14,875 nucleotides of DNA from Hungatella sp. UBA3402 (GTDB taxonomy: Bacteria > Bacillota > Clostridia > Lachnospirales > Lachnospiraceae), in NCBI GenBank assembly GCA_002358555.1, contig DEPC01000178.1, positions 1 to 14,875 of the forward strand. The letters are read 5' to 3'. Below are positions 6,623 through 14,020 of this stretch, in pieces. The notes beneath the pieces were generated by a model that was given only the letters and a program-made list of their open reading frames with translations, made no database searches and was not told the origin of the DNA. The position numbers and the translations under genes were made by a program. Position 1 is the first letter of the stretch; each line of letters begins with the position of its first letter.

Positions 6623-7150
6623 ATGTATTACAGCAATATTAAAAAATGGGATATTGCAGACGGGGCAGGAGTTAGAGTTACACTGTTTGTATCAGGGTGC
6701 ACCAACTGCTGTCCTGGCTGTTTCCAGCCAGAAACATGGGATTTCCAATATGGAGAGGTCTATACAGAGGATACGAAAAAGGAGATTCTGACAGCGCTTG
6801 AGCCAGATTTTATCCAAGGGCTTACCCTTCTTGGAGGAGAACCAATGGAGCTTCAAAATCAGATAGAATTGGTGGGGCTTGTCAAAGAAGTGAAGGAACG
6901 GTTTCCAAAGAAAGATATCTGGTGCTATACAGGCTTTACCTACGAACAAGATTTAAGGCCAGGGGGAAGAAGATACTGTCAAGTTACAGATGAACTATTA
7001 GAGCTGATTGATATTCTGGTAGACGGAAAATTTATCAAAGAGAAGAGAAATTTAATGCTAAATTTCCGTGGGTCCGAAAATCAGCGAATTATTGATATGT
7101 CTGCAACACGCTCAAAAGGAGAGGTCGTTTTGTCTGAGTGGAATGACTAA
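6623..7150 (+). CDS. nrdG: Anaerobic ribonucleotide reductase activase (radical SAM)
   Basis: A 175-residue radical SAM enzyme that creates the glycyl radical on NrdD. The cluster motif is C26-xxx-C30-xx-C33 (SGCTNCCPGC), coordinating a 4Fe-4S cluster; LGGEP at 70-74 is the SAM-binding GGE motif. The N-terminal GVRVTLFVSGC is characteristic of NrdG and distinguishes it from pyruvate formate-lyase activase, which is longer. Its ribosome binding site AAGGAG overlaps the nrdD stop region, and the two genes are 9 bases apart, so they form an operon and should be made together. No clear terminator is visible in the 195 bases after it. Confidence 0.95.
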   Translation: MYYSNIKKWDIADGAGVRVTLFVSGCTNCCPGCFQPETWDFQYGEVYTEDTKKEILTALEPDFIQGLTLLGGEPMELQNQIELVGLVKEVKERFPKKDIWCYTGFTYEQDLRPGGRRYCQVTDELLELIDILVDGKFIKEKRNLMLNFRGSENQRIIDMSATRSKGEVVLSEWND

Positions 7151-7218
7151 ATAAATTGCTGATACAAATATTACTTTGCCAAAGTTTTCCTTATAATTTA
7201 TGTCAAAATACCGATATA

Positions 7219-7224
7219 TATAAT
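7219..7224 (+). promoter_or_regulatory. Candidate -10 element of the FliD-like gene
   Basis: TATAAT is a perfect -10, but the -35 region (TTTATG, 16 bases upstream) is poor. If used, the transcript would begin near 7231, directly at the inverted repeat 7239-7294. Other AT-rich -10-like motifs occur at 7192 and 7302, so this choice is uncertain. Confidence 0.3.
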
Positions 7225-7238
7225 GTAACTATGGAATT

Positions 7239-7294
7239 GCAGAATCTATAGATTTCCCAGGGATTAGGGAGGCTGTTAGAGATATAGATTTTGC
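7239..7294 (+). repeat. Inverted repeat in the leader of the FliD-like gene
   Basis: GCAGAATCTATA (7239-7250) and TATAGATTTTGC (7283-7294) pair at 11 of 12 positions across 32 bases. The left arm also lies within a self-palindrome AATCTATAGATT (7243-7254), so two folds compete. A smaller hairpin GGTAT-GTTTG-ATACC (7315-7329) follows just before the ribosome binding site. No known riboswitch class was recognised. Confidence 0.45.
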
Positions 7295-7345
7295 AGTGTA
7301 ATATAATATAAAAAGGTATGTTTGATACCAGAAAGGAGATTATTT

Positions 7346-8398
7346 ATGGCAATCGGTGGAGTTCCGTCATATTCTTACAACTACAATTATAGCTACAACA
7401 GTAATGGTCTCAACAGTTCTAGTTGGACTGATAAAGCAAATCAGGAGACTGAAAAGCTGAAAGATTCTCTTGGGCTGAATAGTACAGATAAGACTAACAG
7501 TACCAGCAGTACTGGAAAGGCTAGTACCGCTGTAACTGCCAGCAGCACCAATTCATTTTTGATGGGATACCAGATGGCATTGGAGGATTTGGAGTCTGCA
7601 TCACAGAAGTTGATGGCTGACGGTAAAGACAATGTATTTTCAAAGCTAGATAGTGCTTGGAATGACGTAGCAAATGGAAAAGGGACTGTTGATGGTCTCA
7701 GCAAAGCTGTAAATGATGTTGTTTCTGCAGTAAAGAATTTTGCAGATGAGTACAATTATACAGTATCCTATTTAAAGAAGAATGTAGGGCAAGGTTCTGG
7801 TATATCTAACCAGTTGGAGTCACTTCAGAGGGGAATTCCTAATGAGAAGACTTTAAAAGCTATGGGTATGAGTGTTGACAAGAATGGCAATTTACAAGTT
7901 GATGAGAATAAGCTGAGAGAGGCTTTGGTAAGTTCTGCTGGTTCTTATGTTGACGATGAAGGAAAGATTCAGAGTGGAATCAGTTTTGATAAGAATGGCA
8001 AGATGAGTATTGATGCGAATAGCGCATTGAAAGCTGATGAGAAGGGTAACTTATCAGTTGATTGGAATAAGCAGGGAAGAGTTCCTTTAAGCCAGGGGTC
8101 TGATATGGTAAAAGAACTGGTTGGTGGACAATATGGTATGGCTGACCGTGTAGGGGGGAAGGCAACCGCTATCCTGGATTCTTCAGTTGACAAGATTTTG
8201 GGAAGTGATGCTTCTTCTAATGTTTCCGATACAGATAAGACTGATAGCTCCAGCTCCAGCAATAAGACTACTTATGGGACATCAAAAGGTTCTTCTACGA
8301 TGTCTGATTCTTTCATGCAGTTTGCGAACTTTGCAAAGAGTGGCGCATTTAATCTGAGCAATTACTATGCAGTGTCAATGTTGAACATTCTTGTATAA
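7346..8398 (+). CDS. FliD C-terminal-domain-like protein, function unknown
   Basis: A 350-residue protein with no signal peptide or clear membrane helix. Residues 7-70 are low complexity (Tyr/Asn, then Ser/Thr), and 287-321 form a Ser-rich linker. Between, residues about 118-280 resemble the C-terminal region of the flagellar cap FliD: VVSAVKNFADEYN (125-137) fits the F...YN helix, and AMGMSVDKNGNLQVDENKL (172-190) fits FliD's L.diGi..d.dG.L.lDe.kL. The element D.NG.L.VD recurs near 178, 215 and 231. The end is hydrophobic (YYAVSMLNILV). AAAGGAG lies 7 bases before the ATG; an in-frame TTG at 7322 is rejected. No flagellar gene is in the window and FliD's N-terminal domain is absent, so this may be a surface or filament-derived protein. 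Export route and role are unknown. Confidence 0.65.
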   Translation: MAIGGVPSYSYNYNYSYNSNGLNSSSWTDKANQETEKLKDSLGLNSTDKTNSTSSTGKASTAVTASSTNSFLMGYQMALEDLESASQKLMADGKDNVFSKLDSAWNDVANGKGTVDGLSKAVNDVVSAVKNFADEYNYTVSYLKKNVGQGSGISNQLESLQRGIPNEKTLKAMGMSVDKNGNLQVDENKLREALVSSAGSYVDDEGKIQSGISFDKNGKMSIDANSALKADEKGNLSVDWNKQGRVPLSQGSDMVKELVGGQYGMADRVGGKATAILDSSVDKILGSDASSNVSDTDKTDSSSSSNKTTYGTSKGSSTMSDSFMQFANFAKSGAFNLSNYYAVSMLNILV

Positions 8399-8420
8399 AA
8401 AAACAAACTATGAATGTTTG

Positions 8421-8447
8421 AGGGGACGCCAGAGGCGTGCCCCTTTT
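8421..8447 (+). terminator. Intrinsic terminator of the FliD-like gene
   Basis: GGGGACGCC (8421-8429) pairs with GGCGTGCCCC (8433-8442) around loop AGA, with one bulged G, and is followed by TTTTTG. It lies 22 bases after the stop and is the strongest terminator in the window. Confidence 0.9.
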
Positions 8448-8486
8448 TGTTAGCTCAAAGTTCTAAAAGTTATGTTGAAAGAACTT

Positions 8487-8644
8487 CAATTAGTCTTTTG
8501 CATTTAATTGTATAAATTCATCAGAAGTTGACCGCTATAATGCAGGCTATTTAAGATAAAATATGTCGCTTATTGAATCAATTCGTCTCAGAATTGTATA
8601 TGCAATAAGTAAAATATTACATGGTTTTGGCAAAAGACTAATTG
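8487..8644. repeat. 158-bp element bounded by a 15-bp perfect inverted repeat
   Basis: CAATTAGTCTTTTGC (8487-8501) is exactly complementary to 8630-8644. Inside it, CTTATTG/CAATAAG (8569-8575, 8603-8609) and CAATTC/GAATTG (8579-8584, 8591-8596) make a nested hairpin. It could be a MITE-like remnant or a structured RNA. No flanking target duplication is evident. Confidence 0.6.
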
Positions 8645-8651
8645 CAGTTAA

Positions 8652-8676
8652 AAGAAAAAGTGCTTGCCTTTTTCTT
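8652..8676 (+). other. A/T-rich 9-bp hairpin
   Basis: AAGAAAAAG (8652-8660) pairs with CTTTTTCTT (8668-8676) around TGCTTGC. The 3' arm is itself T-rich, so it might end a short transcript started near 8564, but no separate U-tract follows. Confidence 0.4.
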
Positions 8677-9022
8677 CTATATACAGTATAGTTAAATTCA
8701 TCAGGAATCTTAAAGATTCATCAGTATAAGTTCTGTTTTCAAAGGTACATATTTCTGTACTAAATTTCAATTATTTCAATTTTATGTATAAGTCAATAAT
8801 AATTTCCATTTACAGGTCTAGATAGAGTCTGTACAAGGTCTGCTTTAGCAAAGTAGAAGCAGTTTGAAGGCCCAAACTATCTCAAAGCTTATCCAATCAA
8901 AACAATTTTATTTAAAACACCCCAATTATGGCGAGGGGAGAAACAAAGACAGGAATTTAAAAAAGTTAGTATTTATGCAGTTTTTAGAGTTTCGCAATGA
9001 TCTCTATTATAAAAAGATAATG

Positions 9023-9028
9023 AGGAGG
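9023..9028 (+). promoter_or_regulatory. Ribosome binding site fixing the GTG start of comM
   Basis: A perfect AGGAGG stands 6 bases before GTG at 9035. The nearest in-frame ATG (9020) lies on top of this site and cannot be served by it. Confidence 0.8.
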
Positions 9029-9034
9029 TTTTAT

Positions 9035-10567
9035 GTGTTTAGTAAAGTAAATAGTATAGGTCTTCGGGGATTAGAGGGATATCCCGTGTCTGTAGAGGTT
9101 GATGTGGGAGACGGGCTTCCAGGAGTCAGCATGGTAGGAGTGCTATCCTCAGAGGTTAGAGAAGCCCAGGACCGAGTACGCACTGCCATTAAGAATTCGG
9201 GATATCATTTTCGTCCCCAAAAAGTAACTATCAATTTATCGCCTGCAGATATCAGAAAAGGGGGAACAGGCTTTGATTTCCCGATTGCTGTAGGAATGTT
9301 ATGTGCATATGGAATTTTGAAAGAGAGCTATTTAAAAGATGCGGTTGTCATAGGAGAATTAGGATTGGATGGAGATGTAAAGCCTGTGAGGGGCATTTTG
9401 TCCATGGTATCAGAGGCAAAGGTTCAAGGGTATCAAAGATGTTTTTTGCCCCAAGAAAATATCCAAGAAGGAAAGGCTATTGAGGGGATTCAAATCATTG
9501 GAATCCATTGTCTAAAGCAGATGGCAGAAGTTATAGCAAATCCTAGCTGCTGGAGAGAATTAAACCGAGAAAATGAAACTACAACACAAACCGAAGAGGA
9601 TTATTCTGTAGATTATGCAGAGGTACAAGGGCAATTTTTGATGAAACGGGCCACAGAAGTAGCAGTGGCTGGATGTCATAATTTATTGTATATTGGTTCT
9701 GCTGGAACAGGAAAAACCATGATTGCAGAGCGAATTCCCAGTATCATGCCTTCCTGCACCAGAGAAGAACAATTAGAGATATCAAAGGTTTATAGTATCT
9801 GCGGCTTACTGCCAGAACAAGGAAAGCTTCTTGGAAAAAGACCATTTCGCAGTCCACATCATTCAATTACTGGGGCAGCATTAGCAGGAGGAGGGAAAAA
9901 TCCGATGCCAGGAGAGTTATCGTTGGCATCAGGAGGAGTCTTGTTTCTTGATGAATTTCCTGAGTTTTCTAAACATGTGATTGAGATGATGCGCCAGCCT
10001 TTAGAAAGCCATAAAGTAGTGTTATCAAGAGTCAGTGGGCGATATGAATTTCCAGCTAACTTCATCCTGGTAGCTGCCATGAACCCTTGCCCATGTGGCC
10101 ATTATCCTGACAGAAATCGATGCCGCTGTACAGAATATCAAGTGAAAAGTTATTTAGGAAAGATATCAAAACCGATTCTGGATCGAATTGATATCTGTGT
10201 AGAGGCAGCCCCAGTAAGTTTTGAAGATTTGCATGAGAGAAAGGGGCAGGAATCCTCTGCTCAAATCCGAAAACGAGTGGAAAAGGCCAGAGAAATCCAA
10301 GAAATAAGGTTTAAAGGGACAAATATCCATTTTAACAGTGAGATGAGGGGAGAAGAAATACGTCGATATTGTGCGTTAAAAAAAGAGGACGAACAGTTCT
10401 TTCAGAATGTGTATGAGAATATGAATTTAAGTGCCAGGGCATATGCCAGGATTTTAAAAGTGTCTAGAACGATTGCAGATTTAGATAGACAGGAGCAGAT
10501 TAATCATGAACATTTATGCGAGGCTATCAGCTATCGGAGTTTGGAGGAAAAATATTGGAGCAGCTAA
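9035..10567 (+). CDS. comM: YifB/ComM-family Mg-chelatase-like AAA+ ATPase
   Basis: A 510-residue hexameric AAA+ helicase-like protein of the type that promotes branch migration when DNA taken up by transformation recombines with the chromosome. The N-terminal LonP-like domain (FSKVNSIGLRGLEGYPVSVE, then VDVGDGLPGVSMVG) is diagnostic. Walker A GSAGTGKT is at 221-228 and Walker B VLFLDE at 302-307. The Mg-chelatase motif FRSPHHS is at 271-277, and NPCPCGHYP with later CRC (350-365) forms the family's cysteine cluster. The GTG start with AGGAGG gives the usual length; extending to ATG 8864 would add 57 residues with no family resemblance. dprA overlaps its 3' end by 13 bases, placing it first in a comM-dprA-topA operon. 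The name comM follows Haemophilus usage; competence in this organism is not shown. Confidence 0.93.
   Translation: MFSKVNSIGLRGLEGYPVSVEVDVGDGLPGVSMVGVLSSEVREAQDRVRTAIKNSGYHFRPQKVTINLSPADIRKGGTGFDFPIAVGMLCAYGILKESYLKDAVVIGELGLDGDVKPVRGILSMVSEAKVQGYQRCFLPQENIQEGKAIEGIQIIGIHCLKQMAEVIANPSCWRELNRENETTTQTEEDYSVDYAEVQGQFLMKRATEVAVAGCHNLLYIGSAGTGKTMIAERIPSIMPSCTREEQLEISKVYSICGLLPEQGKLLGKRPFRSPHHSITGAALAGGGKNPMPGELSLASGGVLFLDEFPEFSKHVIEMMRQPLESHKVVLSRVSGRYEFPANFILVAAMNPCPCGHYPDRNRCRCTEYQVKSYLGKISKPILDRIDICVEAAPVSFEDLHERKGQESSAQIRKRVEKAREIQEIRFKGTNIHFNSEMRGEEIRRYCALKKEDEQFFQNVYENMNLSARAYARILKVSRTIADLDRQEQINHEHLCEAISYRSLEEKYWSS
10543..10547 (+). promoter_or_regulatory. Ribosome binding site pointing to a TTG start for dprA
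   Basis: GGAGG stands 7 bases before TTG at 10555, inside the end of comM. The upstream in-frame ATG at 10516 has no ribosome binding site. Confidence 0.6.
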
Positions 10568-11694
10568 GATTTGATGAATCGTTGTCCAAAGAAAGTAATC
10601 TACAGGTTGAAAAAGAATACCTTTACTGGCTTATGCAAGTTCCATTGATAGGTGCAGTAACCATAAAACGTCTTTGGGACAACTATCATTCTTTTATGTA
10701 CATATATAATATGGAAGAAACAGAGTTAAAAGAGAAAAGACTAGCAAACTCCAGAGAGGCAGACAATTTTAAAGAATGGAAAAAATATTTGTCGAAATGT
10801 CTAGAGCAATATTATAAGCTAGGAGAAAAAGGAATTCAGTTTGTGACATTTTTGGAAGAGGAATATCCAAAAAGGCTGCGTCCGTTCTATGCAAGTCCCG
10901 TAGGATTATATGTGAAGGGGCATCTTCCAGAGGAGAAAAGGCCAACTGCAGCTATTATTGGAGCCCGAAGCTGTAGCCATTATGGGAAAGAGTCAGCAGA
11001 ACTTCTGGGGAGAACTTTAGCTGGGGGAGGAATTCAGGTAATCAGTGGCATGGCATTAGGCATTGATGGAGCTGGACATCGAGGGGTACTGAAAGCAGGA
11101 GGAGATACATATGCTATTCTTGGCTGTGGCGTAGATATCTGCTATCCTCAGACACATTTTTCTATGTATCTGGAAATTTTAGAAAAAGGTGGAATCATAT
11201 CAGAATATAAACCTGGGGAGTCTCCTATTGCCTGCAATTTTCCTATGCGTAACCGGATTATCAGTGGACTTTCTGATATAATTATTGTAGTGGAGGCAAG
11301 AAAGAAAAGTGGCTCCCTTATTACAGTTGACTGTGGGTTGGAGCAGGGAAAAGACATTTTTGCAGTACCAGGAAGATTTTCCGATTCGTTAAGTCAAGGT
11401 TGTAATCAGCTCATTCGCCAGGGTGCAGCAATCATGTCCAATCCTGAAGATATCCTAGAATATTTTCAACTTCATATACCTCAAAAATTAAGAGTTGATG
11501 AAAAAAATAAGAACAGACTTGCCAATTCCGAAAAAATGTTGTATAGTTGCTTAGATTTACAACCGAAATTTATTGACCGGATTGTAGAAGAAAGTGGTTT
11601 GTCTTTGGGAGAGTGTCTGACTCTGCTCCTAGAGCTGGAATTAGGGGGACGTATTGTCCAGACAGCAAATCATTATTATGCAAAAAAGTTGTAA
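10555..11694 (+). CDS. dprA: DNA-processing protein DprA/Smf
   Basis: A 379-residue protein that binds incoming single-stranded DNA and loads RecA. An N-terminal helix-hairpin-helix/SAM-like region (WLMQVPLIGAVTIKRLW) precedes the Rossmann-like core. Signature motifs are present: AAIIGARSCSHYG, ISGMALGIDGAGHRG, ILGCGVDICYP, CNFPMRNRIISGLSD and EARKKSGSLIT. A C-terminal winged-helix segment (SEKMLYSCLDLQPKFIDRIV, then SGLSLGECLTLLLELELGG) is retained, as in many DprA proteins. The probable start is TTG at 10555, overlapping comM by 13 bases; with ATG at 10516 the protein would be 392 residues and overlap by 52 bases. topA follows after 12 bases, so all three genes look co-transcribed and translationally linked. 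Confidence 0.94.
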   Translation: MEQLRFDESLSKESNLQVEKEYLYWLMQVPLIGAVTIKRLWDNYHSFMYIYNMEETELKEKRLANSREADNFKEWKKYLSKCLEQYYKLGEKGIQFVTFLEEEYPKRLRPFYASPVGLYVKGHLPEEKRPTAAIIGARSCSHYGKESAELLGRTLAGGGIQVISGMALGIDGAGHRGVLKAGGDTYAILGCGVDICYPQTHFSMYLEILEKGGIISEYKPGESPIACNFPMRNRIISGLSDIIIVVEARKKSGSLITVDCGLEQGKDIFAVPGRFSDSLSQGCNQLIRQGAAIMSNPEDILEYFQLHIPQKLRVDEKNKNRLANSEKMLYSCLDLQPKFIDRIVEESGLSLGECLTLLLELELGGRIVQTANHYYAKKL

Positions 11695-11706
11695 GAAGGA
11701 GTCAAC

Positions 11707-13842
11707 ATGGCAAAGTATCTAGTAATTGTGGAATCACCAGCAAAAGTGAAAACCATCAAAAAGTTTTTGGGAGCCAATTACGAGGTGGATGCCTCCAATG
11801 GTCATGTCAGAGATTTGCCCAAAAGTCAGTTGGGAATTGACACAGCAAATGATTATGAACCCAAATATATCACGATTCGCGGAAAAGGGGATATTCTGGC
11901 AAAGCTCCGCAAAGAAGTGAAGAAGGCAGATGTGGTCTATTTAGCAACAGACCCAGACCGTGAGGGGGAGGCTATTTCCTGGCATCTGATGAAAGCTTTG
12001 AAGTTAGATGAGGAAAGTGAGAAAAAGGACAAAAAAGTTTACAGAATCAGTTTTAATGAAATTACTAAAAATGCAGTAAAATCCTCTTTAAAATCACCCA
12101 GAAAGTTGGATATGGACTTAGTGGATGCGCAACAGACAAGGAGAATGTTGGACCGTATGGTAGGTTACAGTATCAGTCCTCTTTTATGGGAAAAGGTAAA
12201 GAGGGGATTGAGTGCTGGAAGGGTTCAGTCTGTGGCATTGCGTATGATTTGCGACAGAGAAGAAGAAATTGATGTTTTTATCCCTGAAGAATACTGGAAT
12301 TTAGAGGCAGATTTGTTTCAGGAAGGAAGTAAAAAGCCATTAACTGCAAAATTTCATGGAAATCACGCTGGAAAGATTTTGATTAAAAACAAAGAGGAAT
12401 TAGAACAGATTTTAAAAAAACTGGATGGAGCGTCTTATGTGGTTAATGAGGTAAAGAATGGAGAGAGAACCAAAAAACCTCCCCTTCCCTTTATTACTAG
12501 TACTCTTCAGCAGGAAGCTTCTAAGGCTTTGAATTTTTCTACACAGAAGACCATGCGATTAGCACAGCAGCTTTATGAAGGGGTGGAAGTAAAAGGGCAT
12601 GGTACGATTGGTCTAATTACCTATTTGCGTACAGATTCTACTAGAGTGGCAGAGGAGGCTGACAAGGCTGCCAGGGATTATATTACACAGCATTATGGAG
12701 AAAAATATGTGGCAGCAGGAGAGACAGGAAAGAAAAATTCAGGTAAAATCCAAGATGCCCATGAAGCTATCCGTCCTACAGATATTTCTCTAACTCCAGT
12801 ACAAGTCAAAGAATCTCTTACCAGGGATTTATTCAGGCTTTACCAGCTTATATGGAAACGGTTTATTGCCAGTCGAATGCAGGCGGCAATCTATCATACA
12901 GTATCTGTAAAAGTGCAGGCATCTGATTATGACTTTACACTGTCAGCATCAAAATTAGCTTTTGATGGATTTTTGTCCGTCTATGTTCAAGATGAAGAAA
13001 AAGAAGAATCTAATGCCTTACTTGGAAAGTTAGAAAAAGGAATGGAACTGCGTCTAGGGCAACTGCACAGCAGTCAACATTTTACTCAGCCGCCAGCCCA
13101 TTATACAGAAGCATCCTTGGTAAAGGCATTGGAGGAGCAGGGAATTGGGAGACCAAGTACCTATGCACCTACAATAACTACCATTATTGCAAGAAGATAT
13201 GTTGCAAAAGAGAACAAGAATCTCTATGTAACCGAGTTAGGAGAAATTGTAAACCGGATTATGAAAGAGAATTTCCCCAGTATTGTAGACCTTCAGTTTA
13301 CAGCGAATATGGAATATCTGTTGGATAGGGTAGGAGATGGAAGTGTAGAATGGAAGACAGTAGTCCGCAATTTTTATCCTGATTTAGATGAGGCAGTCAA
13401 AAAAGCAGAGAAGGAGCTAGAGACTGTTAAATTAGTAGATGAAGTATCTGACGAAATCTGTGACCATTGTGGCCGGAATATGGTAGTGAAATATGGCCCT
13501 CATGGAAAATTTTTAGCTTGCCCAGGATTTCCAGACTGTAAAAATACCAAGCCTTATTTTGAAAAGATAGGAGTTCCATGTCCCAAGTGTGGCAAAGAAG
13601 TAGTTATCAAAAAGACGAAAAAGGGCAGAAGATATTTTGGCTGTGAAAATAATCCAGAATGTGATTTTATGTCTTGGCAGAAGCCATCTACTGTATCTTG
13701 CCCAGAATGTGGCAGCTATATGGTAGAAAAGGGAAATAAGCTGTTCTGCAGCAATGAGCAATGTGGATATTCTGAAAAAAGAAAGCCCGAGCAGCAGAAA
13801 GAAGATGGTTGTCCTGATGATAATTCATTTAAGATGGGATAA
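11707..13842 (+). CDS. topA: DNA topoisomerase I (type IA)
   Basis: A 711-residue type IA topoisomerase that relaxes negative supercoils by single-strand passage. The Toprim domain starts YLVIVESPAKVKTI with E9, and continues with the Mg-binding D82, D84 and E88 of ATDPDREGEAI. The catalytic tyrosine is Y306 in GLITYLRTDSTR. LSAGRVQSVALR (about 168-179) and GIGRPSTYAP are further family motifs. Three C-terminal four-cysteine zinc ribbons follow at C585/C588/C605/C611, C625/C628/C646/C652 and C665/C668/C681/C686, the usual number for Firmicutes-like TopA. AAGGAG lies 5 bases before the ATG. It is third in the comM-dprA-topA operon, an order shared with many Clostridia. No hairpin terminator is visible after the stop, so some readthrough towards codY is possible. 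Confidence 0.98.
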   Translation: MAKYLVIVESPAKVKTIKKFLGANYEVDASNGHVRDLPKSQLGIDTANDYEPKYITIRGKGDILAKLRKEVKKADVVYLATDPDREGEAISWHLMKALKLDEESEKKDKKVYRISFNEITKNAVKSSLKSPRKLDMDLVDAQQTRRMLDRMVGYSISPLLWEKVKRGLSAGRVQSVALRMICDREEEIDVFIPEEYWNLEADLFQEGSKKPLTAKFHGNHAGKILIKNKEELEQILKKLDGASYVVNEVKNGERTKKPPLPFITSTLQQEASKALNFSTQKTMRLAQQLYEGVEVKGHGTIGLITYLRTDSTRVAEEADKAARDYITQHYGEKYVAAGETGKKNSGKIQDAHEAIRPTDISLTPVQVKESLTRDLFRLYQLIWKRFIASRMQAAIYHTVSVKVQASDYDFTLSASKLAFDGFLSVYVQDEEKEESNALLGKLEKGMELRLGQLHSSQHFTQPPAHYTEASLVKALEEQGIGRPSTYAPTITTIIARRYVAKENKNLYVTELGEIVNRIMKENFPSIVDLQFTANMEYLLDRVGDGSVEWKTVVRNFYPDLDEAVKKAEKELETVKLVDEVSDEICDHCGRNMVVKYGPHGKFLACPGFPDCKNTKPYFEKIGVPCPKCGKEVVIKKTKKGRRYFGCENNPECDFMSWQKPSTVSCPECGSYMVEKGNKLFCSNEQCGYSEKRKPEQQKEDGCPDDNSFKMG

Positions 13843-13897
13843 AAATAGAGATAGATTTTTAGCTACAAGATGTACTGAACTATATAAAAATTGAGTA

Positions 13898-13912
13898 CAA
13901 TTCCAGAAAAGT
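13898..13912 (+). promoter_or_regulatory. Candidate CodY box, upstream copy
   Basis: CAATTCCAGAAAAGT matches the CodY consensus AATTTTCWGAAAATT at 11 of 15 positions, including the CWG core. It lies 21 bases before the codY -35 element. Confidence 0.4.
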
Positions 13913-13932
13913 CCGCAGATTTCCAATAAGTG

Positions 13933-13961
13933 TTGTTATTTTCCGACAAATATGATACAAT
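13933..13961 (+). promoter_or_regulatory. Sigma-A promoter of codY
   Basis: TTGTTA (13933-13938) is followed after 17 bases by TACAAT (13956-13961), with TG one base before the -10 (extended -10). The expected start near 13968 gives a leader of about 50 bases. codY is therefore probably transcribed on its own as well as by any readthrough from topA. Confidence 0.7.
13937..13951 (+). promoter_or_regulatory. Candidate CodY box within the codY promoter
   Basis: TATTTTCCGACAAAT agrees with AATTTTCWGAAAATT at 11 of 15 positions and occupies the spacer between the codY -35 and -10. Bound CodY would exclude RNA polymerase, giving negative autoregulation. Confidence 0.45.
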
Positions 13962-14020
13962 TTTTATATCACTGGTAGTTTGTAGCTCTTTTTTGCGGGC
14001 AAGAAGGAGGTTTTCAAAAA

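Larger units (their letters stand above)
8448..9034 (+). other. Long intergenic region with repeats and hairpins; no convincing gene
   Basis: About 590 AT-rich bases between the terminator and comM. It contains a 15-bp perfect inverted repeat (8487-8501 with 8630-8644), a nested hairpin (8569-8609), a 9-bp hairpin (8652-8676), three ATTCATCAG copies and a promoter-like pair TTGACC(18)TAAGAT (8528-8557). An open frame from 8864 runs into comM but lacks a ribosome binding site. The comM promoter could not be fixed with confidence. Confidence 0.6.

Noticed and set aside
7210..7217. Sigma-28 (flagellar) promoter before the FliD-like gene (ACCGATAT)
   Set aside because: The -10 half resembles GCCGATAA, but no TAAA-type -35 stands at the right distance.
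8563..8691. 42-residue basic, hydrophobic open frame (starts MSLIESIRLR)
   Set aside because: No ribosome binding site, and it runs through the nested hairpin and the right arm of the inverted repeat; this length is common by chance.
8864..9034. 57-residue N-terminal extension of comM from ATG 8864
   Set aside because: No ribosome binding site; the extension has no family resemblance, and AGGAGG-GTG at 9035 gives the normal length.
8448..9034. CRISPR array suggested by the repeated ATTCATCAG
   Set aside because: Repeats are only 9-12 bases, irregularly spaced, and no spacer-repeat pattern or cas gene is present.
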